From Actinomadura alba (GTDB lineage: Bacteria > Actinomycetota > Actinomycetes > Streptosporangiales > Streptosporangiaceae): a stretch of 64,000 nucleotides of DNA. The stretch's first letter is position 1. Each line of letters begins with the position of its first letter. Both the position numbers and the translations under genes were made by a program. Shown piece by piece: positions 37,899 to 46,178 of this stretch. A model generated the notes under the pieces. That model saw only the letters and a program-made list of their open reading frames with translations. It made no database searches and was not told where the DNA came from. The stretch is taken from positions 186,001-250,000 of the forward strand of contig NZ_JABVEC010000002.1 in the NCBI RefSeq assembly GCF_014323705.1, written 5' to 3'.

Positions 37899-38354
37899 GT
37901 GGCCTTGTACGCGGCGTACGCCTCCAACATGGACCCGGAGCAGATGGCTCAGCGGGCCCCGCACTCACCCCTGCACGGTTCCGGCTGGCTCCAGGGCTGG
38001 CGGCTGACCTTCGGCGGTCAGGACGTCGGGTGGGACGGGGCGCTCGCCACCGTGGTCGAGGACCCCTACGAGCAGGTCTTCGTCGTGCTCTACGACGTGC
38101 CCGAGTGGGACGAGCGCGATCTCGACTCCTGGGAGGGCGACGCGCTGGGCGTCTACCGCAAGATCAGGGTGCGGGTCGCGACGCTCGACGGCGACGTGCT
38201 GTGCTGGCTGTACGTGCTCGATGACTATGAGGGCGGGCTGCCCTCGGCACGCTATGTGGGGATCCTGGCCGACGCGGCCGAGCGGGCCGGAGCCCCCGAC
38301 GACTACGTCAAGGACCTGCGCACCCGTCCGTGCAAGTCACTGGGCGGCGCCTGA
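37899..38354 (+). CDS. Gamma-glutamylcyclotransferase-like protein
   Basis: 151 residues. N-terminal LYAAYASNMDPEQMAQRAP matches the YGSN-type substrate loop of the GGCT/AIG2 fold, and WEGDALGVYRKIRVRV supplies the usual YxR strand. The catalytic Glu is probably in VPEWDERDLDSWEG. Family members release 5-oxoproline from gamma-glutamyl compounds; in a mycothiol organism the substrate is uncertain, but a gamma-glutamyl-type ligase occurs at 22.9 kb. Leaderless GTG start inferred. Confidence 0.82.
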   Translation: MALYAAYASNMDPEQMAQRAPHSPLHGSGWLQGWRLTFGGQDVGWDGALATVVEDPYEQVFVVLYDVPEWDERDLDSWEGDALGVYRKIRVRVATLDGDVLCWLYVLDDYEGGLPSARYVGILADAAERAGAPDDYVKDLRTRPCKSLGGA

Positions 38355-38413
38355 CCCGGCACCGGCCCGTGAGCGTGCTCTCGCGGGTGTCCGGTTCGCC
38401 CTCGGCACCCCGA

Positions 38414-38419
38414 TAGTGT
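38414..38419 (+). promoter_or_regulatory. -10 box (TAGTGT) for leaderless PNP mRNA
   Basis: TAGTGT ends 7 nt before GTG 38427, with no purine-rich ribosome site between, indicating a leaderless transcript. Confidence 0.6.
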
Positions 38420-38426
38420 CTGGATC

Positions 38427-39224
38427 GTGAGACACGACGCGATGGACCTGGCGAGCAGAGCCGCCGACGAGCTGCGATCCCGGACGTTCGACTCCTTCGA
38501 TGTGGCGCTTGTGATGGGGTCCGGCTGGGTGCCCGCCGCGGACGCGCTCGGCGAGCCCGCGGTCGAACTCCCGGTGACCGATCTGCCCGGCTTCGCACCA
38601 CCGGCCGTCGAGGGGCACGCAGGCCGGATCAGGGCGGTCGACGTGGCCGGCCGGCGCGCGCTCGTCCTGCTGGGCCGCACCCACCTGTACGAGGGCCTCG
38701 GCGTCGACCCGGTCGTGCACGGGGTCCGTACCGCCCTCGCCGCGGGCGTCAAGACCGTGGTGCTCACCAACGCGGCCGGCGGGCTGCGGCCGGAGCGGCA
38801 CGGCGTCGGCTCTCCGGTGCTCATCAGCGACCACCTCAACCTGACGGGCGCCAACCCGCTGACGGGCGCGCGGTTCCTCGACCTCACCGAGGCCTACTCG
38901 GCCCGGCTGCGCGAGCTGGCCAGGCGGATCGACCCGGACCTGTCAGAGGGCGTGTACGCCGCGTTCCGAGGGCCGACCTACGAGACGCCCGCCGAGATCC
39001 GGATGCTCCGCACCATGGGCGCCGACCTGATCGGCATGTCCACGGTGCTGGAGACGATCGCCGCGCGCGAGGGCGGTGCCGAGGTGCTCGGCATCTCGCT
39101 CGTCACGAACATCGCGGCGGGTCTGTCCGGCCGGCCGCTCGATCACGAGGAGGTGCTCGTCGCCGGCCGTGACGCGGCCGCGCGGATGGGCGCCCTCCTC
39201 GCCACGATCGTGTCGAAGCTGTGA
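38427..39224 (+). CDS. Purine nucleoside phosphorylase (trimeric class)
   Basis: 265 residues. Phosphorolyses inosine/guanosine (and deoxy forms) to base plus (deoxy)ribose-1-phosphate. Trimeric PNP/MTAP signatures: [84 protein letters not shown], and [12 protein letters not shown] (purine-binding Asn). It ends with SKL; the sequence encoding these last residues and the stop is the first unit of an 18-bp tandem array. The stop overlaps the GTG of the repeat ORF (GTGA). Confidence 0.94.
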   Translation: MRHDAMDLASRAADELRSRTFDSFDVALVMGSGWVPAADALGEPAVELPVTDLPGFAPPAVEGHAGRIRAVDVAGRRALVLLGRTHLYEGLGVDPVVHGVRTALAAGVKTVVLTNAAGGLRPERHGVGSPVLISDHLNLTGANPLTGARFLDLTEAYSARLRELARRIDPDLSEGVYAAFRGPTYETPAEIRMLRTMGADLIGMSTVLETIAAREGGAEVLGISLVTNIAAGLSGRPLDHEEVLVAGRDAAARMGALLATIVSKL

Positions 39225-39374
39225 CCCCCCTCGAAGCCGTGACCCCCCTCGAAGCCGTGACTCCCCTCGAAGCCGTGACTCCCCTCGAAGCCGTGACTCC
39301 CCTCGAAGCCGTGACCCCCTCCGACGCCGTGACCCCCTCCGACGCCGTGACGCCTCTCAACGCCGTGACGCCTC
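39213..39374 (+). repeat. Nine-unit 18-bp tandem array spanning the PNP stop codon
   Basis: Units of TCGAAGCCGTGACCCCCC type run from 39213 to 39374. The first is the 3' end of PNP itself (TCGAAGCTGTGA, codons S-K-L-stop). Units 2-5 are nearly identical, units 6-9 drift (CCGACGCC, TCAACGCC). In the PNP frame every unit carries a TGA stop; in the next two frames the array is open, reading VTPLEA or RDSPRS. It most likely arose by slippage duplication of the PNP end. Confidence 0.95.
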
Positions 39375-39403
39375 ACCAGGGTGCGAGCGAGGCCCGGCGA
39401 TGA
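39221..39403 (+). CDS. 60-residue hexapeptide-repeat mini-ORF between PNP and hexomutase
   Basis: Starts at the GTG overlapping the PNP stop (GTGA) and ends at a TGA overlapping the mutase ATG (ATGA). It encodes MTPLEA, four VTPLEA, two VTPSDA, one VTPLNA, then [12 protein letters not shown]. Such exact start/stop overlaps on both sides are how real operon genes are coupled, but every array unit contains GTGA, so the left overlap is forced by the repeat. It may serve only to carry ribosomes from PNP to the mutase, or encode a short Pro/Thr/Glu peptide. No ribosome site precedes it; expression is unproven. Confidence 0.4.
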   Translation: MTPLEAVTPLEAVTPLEAVTPLEAVTPLEAVTPSDAVTPSDAVTPLNAVTPHQGASEARR

Positions 39404-41067
39404 CCACGTACAGGCGGGCGGCCGAGCGGTGGTTGGCGCAGGATCCCGATCCTGTGACCCGGCAGGAGCTTCGGGCCGTTCTGGACGCCGGGGACGACGC
39501 GGCGCTGGCCGACCGGTTCGGCGCCAAGCTCGAGTTCGGCACCGCCGGTCTGCGCGGTGAGCTCGGCGCGGGGCCGAACCGGATGAACCGGGTCACGGTC
39601 ATGCGCGCCGCCGCCGGGCTGGCCGCGTGCCTGCGGCGGTACGCCACCGATCCGCCCGGCGCGCCGGTGGTGGTCGGCTACGACGCGCGGCACGGCTCGG
39701 AGCGCTTCGCCCTCGACACGGCCGCGGTGATGACCGGGGCGGGGCTGACCGTCCGGCTGATGCCGCGCCCGCTGCCCACGCCAGTGCTCGCTTACGCCGT
39801 ACGGCACCTGGGCGCGGACGCCGGGGTCATGGTGACCGCGAGCCACAACCCGCCCCGCGACAACGGCTACAAGGTCTACTGGGCGGACGGCGCCCAGATC
39901 GTCCCGCCGCTGGACGAGGAGATCTCCGCGGCCATCGACGCGGTCGGCCCGGTGGACGGGCTGCCGCTGGGGGAGGACTGGACGGTCCTCGGCGACGACA
40001 TCGTCGAGTCCTACCTCCGCTCGCTGTCCCGGCTGCCCCTGGGCGAAGCGCGCGAGATCGCGGTCGCCTACACGCCCCTGCACGGGGTGGGCCGCGACGT
40101 GCTGCTGCGGGCGTTCGCGTGGGCAGGTTTCCCGGCGCCGGCCGTCGTCGCCGAACAGGCCGAGCCGGATCCGGACTTCCCCACCGTGGCCTTCCCGAAC
40201 CCGGAGGAGCCAGGGGCGATGGACCTCGCGCTCACCCTCGGTGTCTCGGCGGGCGCCGACCTGGTGATCGCCAACGATCCGGACGCCGACCGGTGCGCCG
40301 TCGGCGTCAGGGTCGGCGTCGACGGCCCCGAGGGCCCGCGGATGCTCACCGGTGACGAGGTCGGCGGGCTGCTGGCCGAGTACGTCCTGCGGCACACGAG
40401 CGGTGCCGACCGGCTCGTCGTCACCACCATCGTGTCCTCGTCGCTGCTCGGCAAGATCGCACAGGCGTACGGCGTGCGCTTCGCCCGGTCCCTCACCGGC
40501 TTCAAGTGGATTATGAAGGCGGAGTCGCCCGGTGACCGCCTGGTGTTCGGCTACGAGGAGGCGCTCGGATACAGCGTCGGCGGTGACGACGGGCTGCCGG
40601 TGCACGACAAGGACGGCATCGGCGCCGCACTCGTGGTCACGGCGATGGCCGCCGAGGCCAGGCGGGAGGGCCGCACGCTGCTCACCCTGCTCGACGACCA
40701 GGCCCGCCGCCACGGCCTGCACGCGACGGCACAGCTGTCGATCCGGCTCGAGGACCTCTCGCTGGTCGGCGGGTTGCTGGCCCGGCTCCGGGACGACCGG
40801 CCGGCGTCGCTCGGGGGCCGTACCGTCGAGGCGGTCGACGACCTGTCCGAGGGGATCGACGGCCTGCCGCCCACCGAGGGCCTGCGCCTGTGCCTCGCCG
40901 GCGGAGCCCGGGTGATCGTTCGGCCCTCCGGTACCGAGCCCAAGCTCAAGTGCTACCTCGAGGTGGTCGTCCCAGTCGAGGACCGCGTTGCGGACGCCCG
41001 CGCCGCCGCCTCCGCGGCACTGGAGGCACTCCGCGCGGAACTCGCCGCGGTGCTTTCACCGGCCTGA
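39400..41067 (+). CDS. Phosphohexomutase (phosphomannomutase/phosphoglucomutase family)
   Basis: 555 residues, alpha-D-phosphohexomutase superfamily, all four domains present: active-site Ser in TASHNPPRDNGYKVYW (about 145), metal loop NDPDADRCAVG (about 291), sugar loop FGYEEALGYSVG (about 383) and phosphate site RPSGTEPKLKCYLE (about 507). ATG 39400 with GAGG about 9 nt upstream. The frame stays open upstream through the repeats but without a better start. Directly behind PNP, it may work as a phosphopentomutase converting ribose-1-phosphate to ribose-5-phosphate, an activity known in some members; PMM or PGM activity is equally compatible with sequence. Confidence 0.9.
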   Translation: MTTYRRAAERWLAQDPDPVTRQELRAVLDAGDDAALADRFGAKLEFGTAGLRGELGAGPNRMNRVTVMRAAAGLAACLRRYATDPPGAPVVVGYDARHGSERFALDTAAVMTGAGLTVRLMPRPLPTPVLAYAVRHLGADAGVMVTASHNPPRDNGYKVYWADGAQIVPPLDEEISAAIDAVGPVDGLPLGEDWTVLGDDIVESYLRSLSRLPLGEAREIAVAYTPLHGVGRDVLLRAFAWAGFPAPAVVAEQAEPDPDFPTVAFPNPEEPGAMDLALTLGVSAGADLVIANDPDADRCAVGVRVGVDGPEGPRMLTGDEVGGLLAEYVLRHTSGADRLVVTTIVSSSLLGKIAQAYGVRFARSLTGFKWIMKAESPGDRLVFGYEEALGYSVGGDDGLPVHDKDGIGAALVVTAMAAEARREGRTLLTLLDDQARRHGLHATAQLSIRLEDLSLVGGLLARLRDDRPASLGGRTVEAVDDLSEGIDGLPPTEGLRLCLAGGARVIVRPSGTEPKLKCYLEVVVPVEDRVADARAAASAALEALRAELAAVLSPA

Positions 41068-41223
41068 GCCGGACGGAGAGTTCCACGAGTACCGGAGCCG
41101 ATCGAGTCCCACCGGGGTCACGATCGGCCGCAGGTACGCGCTGTGGGTCTTCATCTGCCCGGTCTCGTTCGACCACCCGCACGGGGTGAGAGTGCGTGCA
41201 GTAGAGCGCGGCCGGGGCGGCCC

Positions 41224-42576
41224 TCAGAAGTCCCCTCCGCCGCCGAAGTCCCCTCCGCCGAAGTCGCCGCTGCCGAAGTCCCAGCCGCCGCCGATGTCGC
41301 CGCCGTCGCCGCCGAACACGTCGCCGCCGCCGTCGGCGAGGCCACCGCCCATGCCGCCGAAGCCGCCGAAGCCACCGCCCAGCATCGAGCCGAGCGCGGT
41401 GCCGATCAGGATGGGGCCGAGAATGTCCATGCCGCCGTAACCGGCGTAGTAGCCGCCGGCGTAGGGGGCGTAGGCCGGGCCCGCCTCCCAGTACGGCCTG
41501 CGCGCGCCGCCGACCGGCACGAGCCGAGAGTCCGGCGCCATTCCGTTCAGTACGGCCTGGGTGTCCGCGGCGCAGGCCGGCACAGACCGGGGCGCCGAGC
41601 CGGGCGGCGCCCATGGAACGTCCTGCACGGACGGGCCGTGCTGCGGGTTGAAGAAGCACGGCGCCCGCCGTTCGGGCACCGGGTCGCCCGCGATCCGGGC
41701 CCGTACGGCCGTCATGTAGTAGCGGCCGTCCTCCAGCGCCGTGGTGACGCCGCGCATGTCGTCGGGCCGCCGGGCGGTCTCGGCCGCCGCCTTGGCCCGG
41801 TCATAGGAGTCGAGGGCGCGGGTGTAGTCGTCACGCGTCTCCGCGGCGAGGGCGGGATCGGTCACCTTGAGGTCGAGCGCCGCGATGTCCTCGCCGAGTG
41901 AGGTGACGTCCTCTTCGACGCCCTCCTTGAGCTCGGCCATCTGCTGGGCGTCCCGGACCTTGCGCCGCTTCTGGGCCACGGCCACGAGCCCGACGACCCC
42001 GGCCACGATCAGGACGAGGACTCCGAGGCCCACGAACATCGAGTTCCGGCTCGACGCGGCCTTGTCCGCCGCCTTGGCGTCGGCCAGCTGGGTGAACTTC
42101 ACCAGCCGGGTCGTGACGTCGCCGCCGGAGGCCTGGCTGATCAGCTGGTTGATCTCGGTGGCGGAGAACTCCTTGGAGATGCCCACCATCTTGTCGTCGG
42201 CCGTGACGGCGACGTAGGTGTCGCCCTTTCCGACTCGCTGGCGCACGCCGTTGAGCATCTCGCCGAGCGCCTGCCGGTCGGCCCCGGCCTTGGTGACGAC
42301 GACCCGGATGTCGGTGTGGTCCGCGCCGTTCAGGGCCCTGCGCACCTGGTCCTGCGCGGGGCCGGAGAGCACGCCTTGCGCCTCTGAGGAGACGTACAGC
42401 TTCGAGGTCCGCAGGCCGTTGGCGATCTCGGACACGGTGTCGGCGCGGGCCGGTGTGGCCCAGCCGAACACCAGGATGCCGACGAGTGCCAGCAGAGCCG
42501 GCAGCGCGAGACGGCGGGCGGCCGCGGACAGCCGGCCTCCCCGACCGTGCCCGGAAGTTGAGAATGCGTAGCTCAT
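41224..42576 (-). CDS. TPM-domain membrane protein with glycine-rich tail
   Basis: 450 residues. Signal or anchor at 20-45 (LALPALLALVGILVFGWATPARA), an extracytoplasmic TPM-like domain (about 46-170; YVSSEAQGVLSGPAQDQVRR, DIRVVVTKAG, DTYVAVTADDKMVGI), a second helix (SMFVGLGVLVLIVAGVVGLVAV) and a coiled-coil-like cytoplasmic segment (about 205-290; EDVTSLGEDIAALDLKVTD). The last 70 residues are Gly/Phe/Asp repeats of FGGGDFGGG type, probably disordered. TPM proteins have been linked to photosystem repair in plants; bacterial roles are unknown. ATG 42576. The gene upstream at 42.7-43.4 kb is a shorter relative. Confidence 0.78.
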   Translation of the reverse strand: MSYAFSTSGHGRGGRLSAAARRLALPALLALVGILVFGWATPARADTVSEIANGLRTSKLYVSSEAQGVLSGPAQDQVRRALNGADHTDIRVVVTKAGADRQALGEMLNGVRQRVGKGDTYVAVTADDKMVGISKEFSATEINQLISQASGGDVTTRLVKFTQLADAKAADKAASSRNSMFVGLGVLVLIVAGVVGLVAVAQKRRKVRDAQQMAELKEGVEEDVTSLGEDIAALDLKVTDPALAAETRDDYTRALDSYDRAKAAAETARRPDDMRGVTTALEDGRYYMTAVRARIAGDPVPERRAPCFFNPQHGPSVQDVPWAPPGSAPRSVPACAADTQAVLNGMAPDSRLVPVGGARRPYWEAGPAYAPYAGGYYAGYGGMDILGPILIGTALGSMLGGGFGGFGGMGGGLADGGGDVFGGDGGDIGGGWDFGSGDFGGGDFGGGGDF

Positions 42577-42688
42577 GCCTTCAGTCTGCCTCCTTTATCA
42601 GAAGACGAACCGAAGGCGAGGGTAGTTCCGCAAAGGCGCCGGGTGAAGCCGGGCCGATCCGGTGAAAGCCCCGGTCAGCGGGCGTTGC

Positions 42689-43384
42689 TCAGCCCTGGGC
42701 GCCGGCCGAGCGGTTGCGCTTGCGCCACAGCAGGAAGCCGCCACCCGCAGCGATGATCACCAGGGCGGCGATGCCCCCGATGAGTGGCAGGCTGGAGCCG
42801 CCGTCGTCCTTCTCCGTGGCGGTCACCTGCACGTTGGCGTTCTCCGGAGCGCTCTGCTCGACCGGGGCCTGCTCCGGTGGCTGTGCCGTCTCGGTGGCCT
42901 GCCGGGTGGGCGTCGTGCTCGGGTTCGCCCTGGGCGTGCCGTTGGTCAGCCGTACGAACGAGACCAGCGCGCCGGCCGGATCGGCTCCGTTGCCGCGGAG
43001 CGCCCCGCTGAGGGCGGATCGGAGCTGCGCCGAGGGCAGCACGCTCGACGACGCCTTCAAGTCGTTGCCGTTCAGTACCGCGAAGGTGCCCTGCCGCTGG
43101 ACGATCTGAGAGAGCTGGGCCGGGGTCAGCGACGAGCCGGCCGGCATCACCGCGACGTAGACCGGCCGACGCGCGGTCTCGAGTTGGGCCCGCAGGCGGT
43201 CCTTGGCGGCGTCGTCGGTGAAGAGCCTGGCGCCGGAATCGACGTAGACGCCGCCGTCGCTGATCGACTGGGCGACCAGGTCCGGCTCGATGGGGTCGGC
43301 ATGGGCCGGGGCCGTGGCGACGTTGAGCGCGAGCACGCCGGTGACGACGGAGACCAGCAGGGCCGGGAGGGTTCGGCGGTTCAT
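42689..43384 (-). CDS. Secreted membrane-anchored protein, short relative of the TPM protein
   Basis: 231 residues. Signal peptide ending around APAHADP, an extracellular domain of about 125 residues whose start (GGVYVDSGARLFTDDAAKDR, PVYVAVMPAG) resembles the TPM domain of the next gene, a Thr/Pro/Glu-rich linker (STTPTRQATETAQPPEQ) and a C-terminal helix (LPLIGGIAALVIIAAGGGFL) with WRKRNR. No LPxTG. The ATG is preceded by CCTCCT, the opposite of a ribosome site, and TAAGGT lies 9 nt upstream, so a leaderless mRNA is likely. Probably an ancient duplication with the TPM gene; function unknown. Confidence 0.7.
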   Translation of the reverse strand: MNRRTLPALLVSVVTGVLALNVATAPAHADPIEPDLVAQSISDGGVYVDSGARLFTDDAAKDRLRAQLETARRPVYVAVMPAGSSLTPAQLSQIVQRQGTFAVLNGNDLKASSSVLPSAQLRSALSGALRGNGADPAGALVSFVRLTNGTPRANPSTTPTRQATETAQPPEQAPVEQSAPENANVQVTATEKDDGGSSLPLIGGIAALVIIAAGGGFLLWRKRNRSAGAQG

Positions 43385-43393
43385 AGGAGGCTT

Positions 43394-43399
43394 ACCTTA
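43394..43399 (-). promoter_or_regulatory. -10 box (TAAGGT) for leaderless TPM-like gene
   Basis: On the minus strand TAAGGT ends 9 nt before the ATG at 43384, which has no Shine-Dalgarno sequence. Confidence 0.5.
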
Positions 43400-43519
43400 G
43401 TGGTCATGGCGCCCCGGCTCGCCCGGAAAAGTGAGATTCCCCGGGTCATCCGCGCGGTAGATCGCAGCGAAGGATCCGCTGGACGAGATCGTCGCGGAAC
43501 CGCGCGTGGACCCGGGGGC

Positions 43520-45268
43520 CTAGTCCTTGATCTCGCAGATCGCGGCGCCGCTGGTGACGGTCTGGCCGACCTCGGCGGACAGGCCGGTCACGGTGCCGGA
43601 CTTGTGCGCGGTCAGCGGTTGCTCCATCTTCATGGCCTCGAGGACGACGATGGTGTCCCCGGCCGCCACGGCGGCGCCCTCAGTGGCGACGATCTTGACG
43701 ATCGTGCCCTGCATCGGGCTGACCAGGGCGTCGCCGCCGGCCGCCGCGCCGCCTCCGCCGCGCCGTGCCTTGCCGCGCCTGGGCGGGGCGCCCTGTGGTG
43801 CGGTGCCCGCCGTCGTACCGAGCCCGGCGGGCAGCACGACCTCGATCCGCTTGCCCCCGACCTCGACAGTGACCCGCTCGCGGTCGGCGGTCTCGGTCTC
43901 CTCGGGTGCGTGATCGTACGGTGCGATGGTGTTGTCGAACTCGGTCTCGATCCACCGCGTGTGGACGCTGAACGGCTCGCCGACGAAGGCCGGGTCGTCG
44001 AGCACGGCTCGATGGAAGGGCAGGACGGTCGGCATGCCCTCGATCGTGAACTCGGCCAGGGCGCGCCGTGAGCGCTCGATGGCCTGCTCACGGGTGGCGC
44101 CGGTGACGATCAGCTTGGCCACCAGTGAGTCGAACGCCTGCGGCACCGTCATGCCGGCCGTGTAGCCCGTGTCGAGCCGTACGCCGGGGCCCGAGGGCGG
44201 CTCCCACGCGGTGACGGTCCCTGGAGCCGGGAGGAAGCCGCGACCGGCGTCCTCGGCGTTGATCCGGAACTCGATCGAGTGGCCGCGCAGGGGCGGGTCG
44301 CCGTACCCGAGCTCTTCGCCCGCGGCGATCCGGAACATCTCCCTGACCAGGTCGAGCCCGGAGACCTCCTCGGTGACCGGATGCTCGACCTGCAGGCGCG
44401 TGTTGACCTCGAGGAAGGAGATGGTGCCGTCCTGGCCGACGAGGAATTCGCAGGTGCCCGCGCCGACGTAGCCGGCCTCGACGAGGATGGCCTTGGAGCT
44501 GCGGTAGAGCAGTTCGACCTGCTCATCGGTGAGAAACGGCGCGGGCGCCTCTTCGACCAGCTTCTGGTGCCGTCTCTGCAGCGAACAGTCCCTGGTCGAG
44601 ATCACCGCCACGTTCCCGTGCCGGTCGGCCAGGCACTGGGTCTCGACGTGCCGCGGCCGGTCGAGATAGCGCTCGACGAAGCACTCGCCGCGGCCGAAGG
44701 CGCCGACGGCCTCACGAACGGCCGAGTCGTACAGCTCAGGGATCTCCTCCAGCGTCCGCGCGACCTTCAGGCCGCGCCCGCCGCCGCCGTACGCGGCCTT
44801 GATCGCGACCGGCAGGCCGTGCTCCCGGGCGAAGGCGACCACCTCGTCGGCGTCGCTCACCGGGTCGGGGGTGCCCGGGACCAGCGGCGCGCCGACCTTC
44901 TGCGCGATGTGCCGGGCCTGGACCTTGTCGCCCAGCGTGGTGATCGCAGCGGCCGGCGGGCCGATCCAGGTCAGCCCGGCGCCGGTCACCGCGGTCGCGA
45001 AATCGGCGTTCTCGGCGAGGAAGCCGTAGCCGGGATGGACGGCGTCGGCGCCCGTCTCGTTCGCGATCTTGAGGAGCTTGTCGATGTCGAGGTAGGTCTC
45101 GGCCGCCGTCCGGCCGCCCAGCGCGTACGCCTCGTCGGCCACGCGAACGTGCAGCGCGTCCAGATCGGGCTCCGCGTACACCGCGACGCTGGCCAGGCCG
45201 GCGTCCTTGCAGGCGCGGGCGATACGGACCGCGATCTCGCCACGATTGGCGATCAGAACCTTGCGCAC
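43520..45268 (-). CDS. Acyl-CoA carboxylase alpha chain (biotin carboxylase + biotin carrier)
   Basis: 582 residues. ATP-dependent carboxylation of biotin, supplying malonyl- and/or methylmalonyl-CoA with a separate beta subunit not in this window. Order: biotin carboxylase N-domain ([20 protein letters not shown]), ATP-grasp ([53 protein letters not shown]), C-domain, a low-complexity linker (about 480-510) and a biotinyl domain with the biotinylated Lys in EAMKME at about 543. GTG start after AAGGAGT. As I recall, this is the accA2 position of streptomycetes. A near-perfect palindrome sits directly in front of its ribosome site. Confidence 0.94.
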   Translation of the reverse strand: MRKVLIANRGEIAVRIARACKDAGLASVAVYAEPDLDALHVRVADEAYALGGRTAAETYLDIDKLLKIANETGADAVHPGYGFLAENADFATAVTGAGLTWIGPPAAAITTLGDKVQARHIAQKVGAPLVPGTPDPVSDADEVVAFAREHGLPVAIKAAYGGGGRGLKVARTLEEIPELYDSAVREAVGAFGRGECFVERYLDRPRHVETQCLADRHGNVAVISTRDCSLQRRHQKLVEEAPAPFLTDEQVELLYRSSKAILVEAGYVGAGTCEFLVGQDGTISFLEVNTRLQVEHPVTEEVSGLDLVREMFRIAAGEELGYGDPPLRGHSIEFRINAEDAGRGFLPAPGTVTAWEPPSGPGVRLDTGYTAGMTVPQAFDSLVAKLIVTGATREQAIERSRRALAEFTIEGMPTVLPFHRAVLDDPAFVGEPFSVHTRWIETEFDNTIAPYDHAPEETETADRERVTVEVGGKRIEVVLPAGLGTTAGTAPQGAPPRRGKARRGGGGAAAGGDALVSPMQGTIVKIVATEGAAVAAGDTIVVLEAMKMEQPLTAHKSGTVTGLSAEVGQTVTSGAAICEIKD

Positions 45269-45723
45269 GGGCGACTCCTTCTAGAACTTCCGCACGGAAG
45301 TCTAGGCAACTGCGCCGCTCGACCTCGTAAGGCCCTCCTCGGCACCCGGCCGGCGGCGCTCGCCGGCGGAGCGGCGACCGGTCGGCCGGCGGCATTGACG
45401 GCGAAGATGACGATGAGAAAAGATCTGGTTTCCCCGGCCGGGTGGGAAGGCGTTCGAACAGAGGTCGCTGCCGCCTTCTCGGGGGTCGGGCCGTATTTCC
45501 ATTGCGGTGTCCATGGCCGCATGCGGTCAGTTCTCTGTGGTGCGAATGGGGGCGAAGTGACATTCGAACGGCGATGTGCGCCTGGAAAGGTCAATCGCCG
45601 ATCTCTAAGCTGGGCGCCGATGCGATCGCGTCGCCCTCCGAGCCGGCCATCGGACCCCGGAGACGCTGGGTGACCCGGAACGGGCAGCGGCATGACCCTT
45701 GTTCTCAATGAAAGGATCAAGTC
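45269..45723. other. 455-bp divergent gap between carboxylase and WXG100 genes
   Basis: Contains the palindrome at 45281-45305 on the carboxylase side. On the WXG100 side there is a plausible promoter: TGGAAA (45583-45588), a 17-bp spacer and TAAGCT (45606-45611), giving a leader of about 105 nt and AAAGGA (45711-45716) before the ATG. No ORF in the gap is convincing. Confidence 0.45.
45281..45305. promoter_or_regulatory. Palindromic operator candidate upstream of carboxylase gene
   Basis: CTAG-A-ACTTCCG-CA-CGGAAGT-CTAG: two 11-bp arms, interrupted by a single unpaired A on the left, around a 2-nt centre. It lies 12-37 bp before the GTG start, touching the AAGGAGT ribosome site, where a bound dimeric repressor would block transcription or translation. 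Confidence 0.6.
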
Positions 45724-45996
45724 ATGAGCGGAGACCGGCGCGGTGCCAATATCGCGGCACTGGAAGAGCTGTCCCGGATGTTCAGCAAGCACTCCCGGAA
45801 TCTCGACGCGCTCATCAAGGACCTGAACGGGCGCACGGTGAGCAGCACCGAGACCTGGTGGGGGCCCCAAGCCGATCGTTTCCGCAGCGCCTGGCAGGAG
45901 GCGAAGACCGCCTTCGACAAGATGGCCGTGGCGCTCGATCAGGGCGGCCAGGACATCAAGAAGTCCCGGCAGAACATCGAGTCGGCGACGCGCTGA
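45724..45996 (+). CDS. WXG100 family protein (ESAT-6-like)
   Basis: 90 residues, the right size for a type VII secretion substrate or structural partner. Helical hairpin with the WxG turn in the middle (TWWGPQADRFRSAWQEAKT, about residues 44-62). No signal peptide. ATG with AAAGGA about 8 nt upstream. It is alone: a second WXG100 gene, usually adjacent as heterodimer partner, is absent, so it may act as a homodimer. An EccC/EssC-type ATPase is encoded 2.5 kb downstream on the opposite strand. A strong hairpin follows the gene. Confidence 0.88.
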   Translation: MSGDRRGANIAALEELSRMFSKHSRNLDALIKDLNGRTVSSTETWWGPQADRFRSAWQEAKTAFDKMAVALDQGGQDIKKSRQNIESATR

Positions 45997-46039
45997 CCTA
46001 GTTTCGGTATATCCCTGAATTCCTGGTATATGCCGATTT

Positions 46040-46076
46040 GCGAGGCCTCGACTGACCCCCCCGGTCGAGGCCTCGC
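46040..46076. terminator. 13-bp perfect hairpin after the WXG100 gene
   Basis: GCGAGGCCTCGAC (46040-46052) pairs fully with GTCGAGGCCTCGC (46064-46076) around an 11-nt loop. It is 44 nt past the WXG100 stop and 103 nt before the SPFH gene, so it probably ends or attenuates the WXG100 transcript. No T-tract follows. Confidence 0.7.
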
Positions 46077-46178
46077 GCCATGTCCCGCTCTCAGCGCTCC
46101 CGCGAGGGATCCCGGAACCGGCCGCGAACGTCTCATCGAGACCAATGGCCGGCCCGGCCGGGTTCGAAAGGGATCGCG

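Noticed and set aside
39213..39374. CRISPR-like regular repeats
   Set aside because: 18-bp units with no spacers; this is a simple tandem array in coding frames.
39076..39399. Upstream extension of the phosphohexomutase through the repeat array
   Set aside because: Would overlap PNP coding sequence and add an Arg/Ser/Pro repeat; ATG 39400 begins at the normal enzyme N-terminus.
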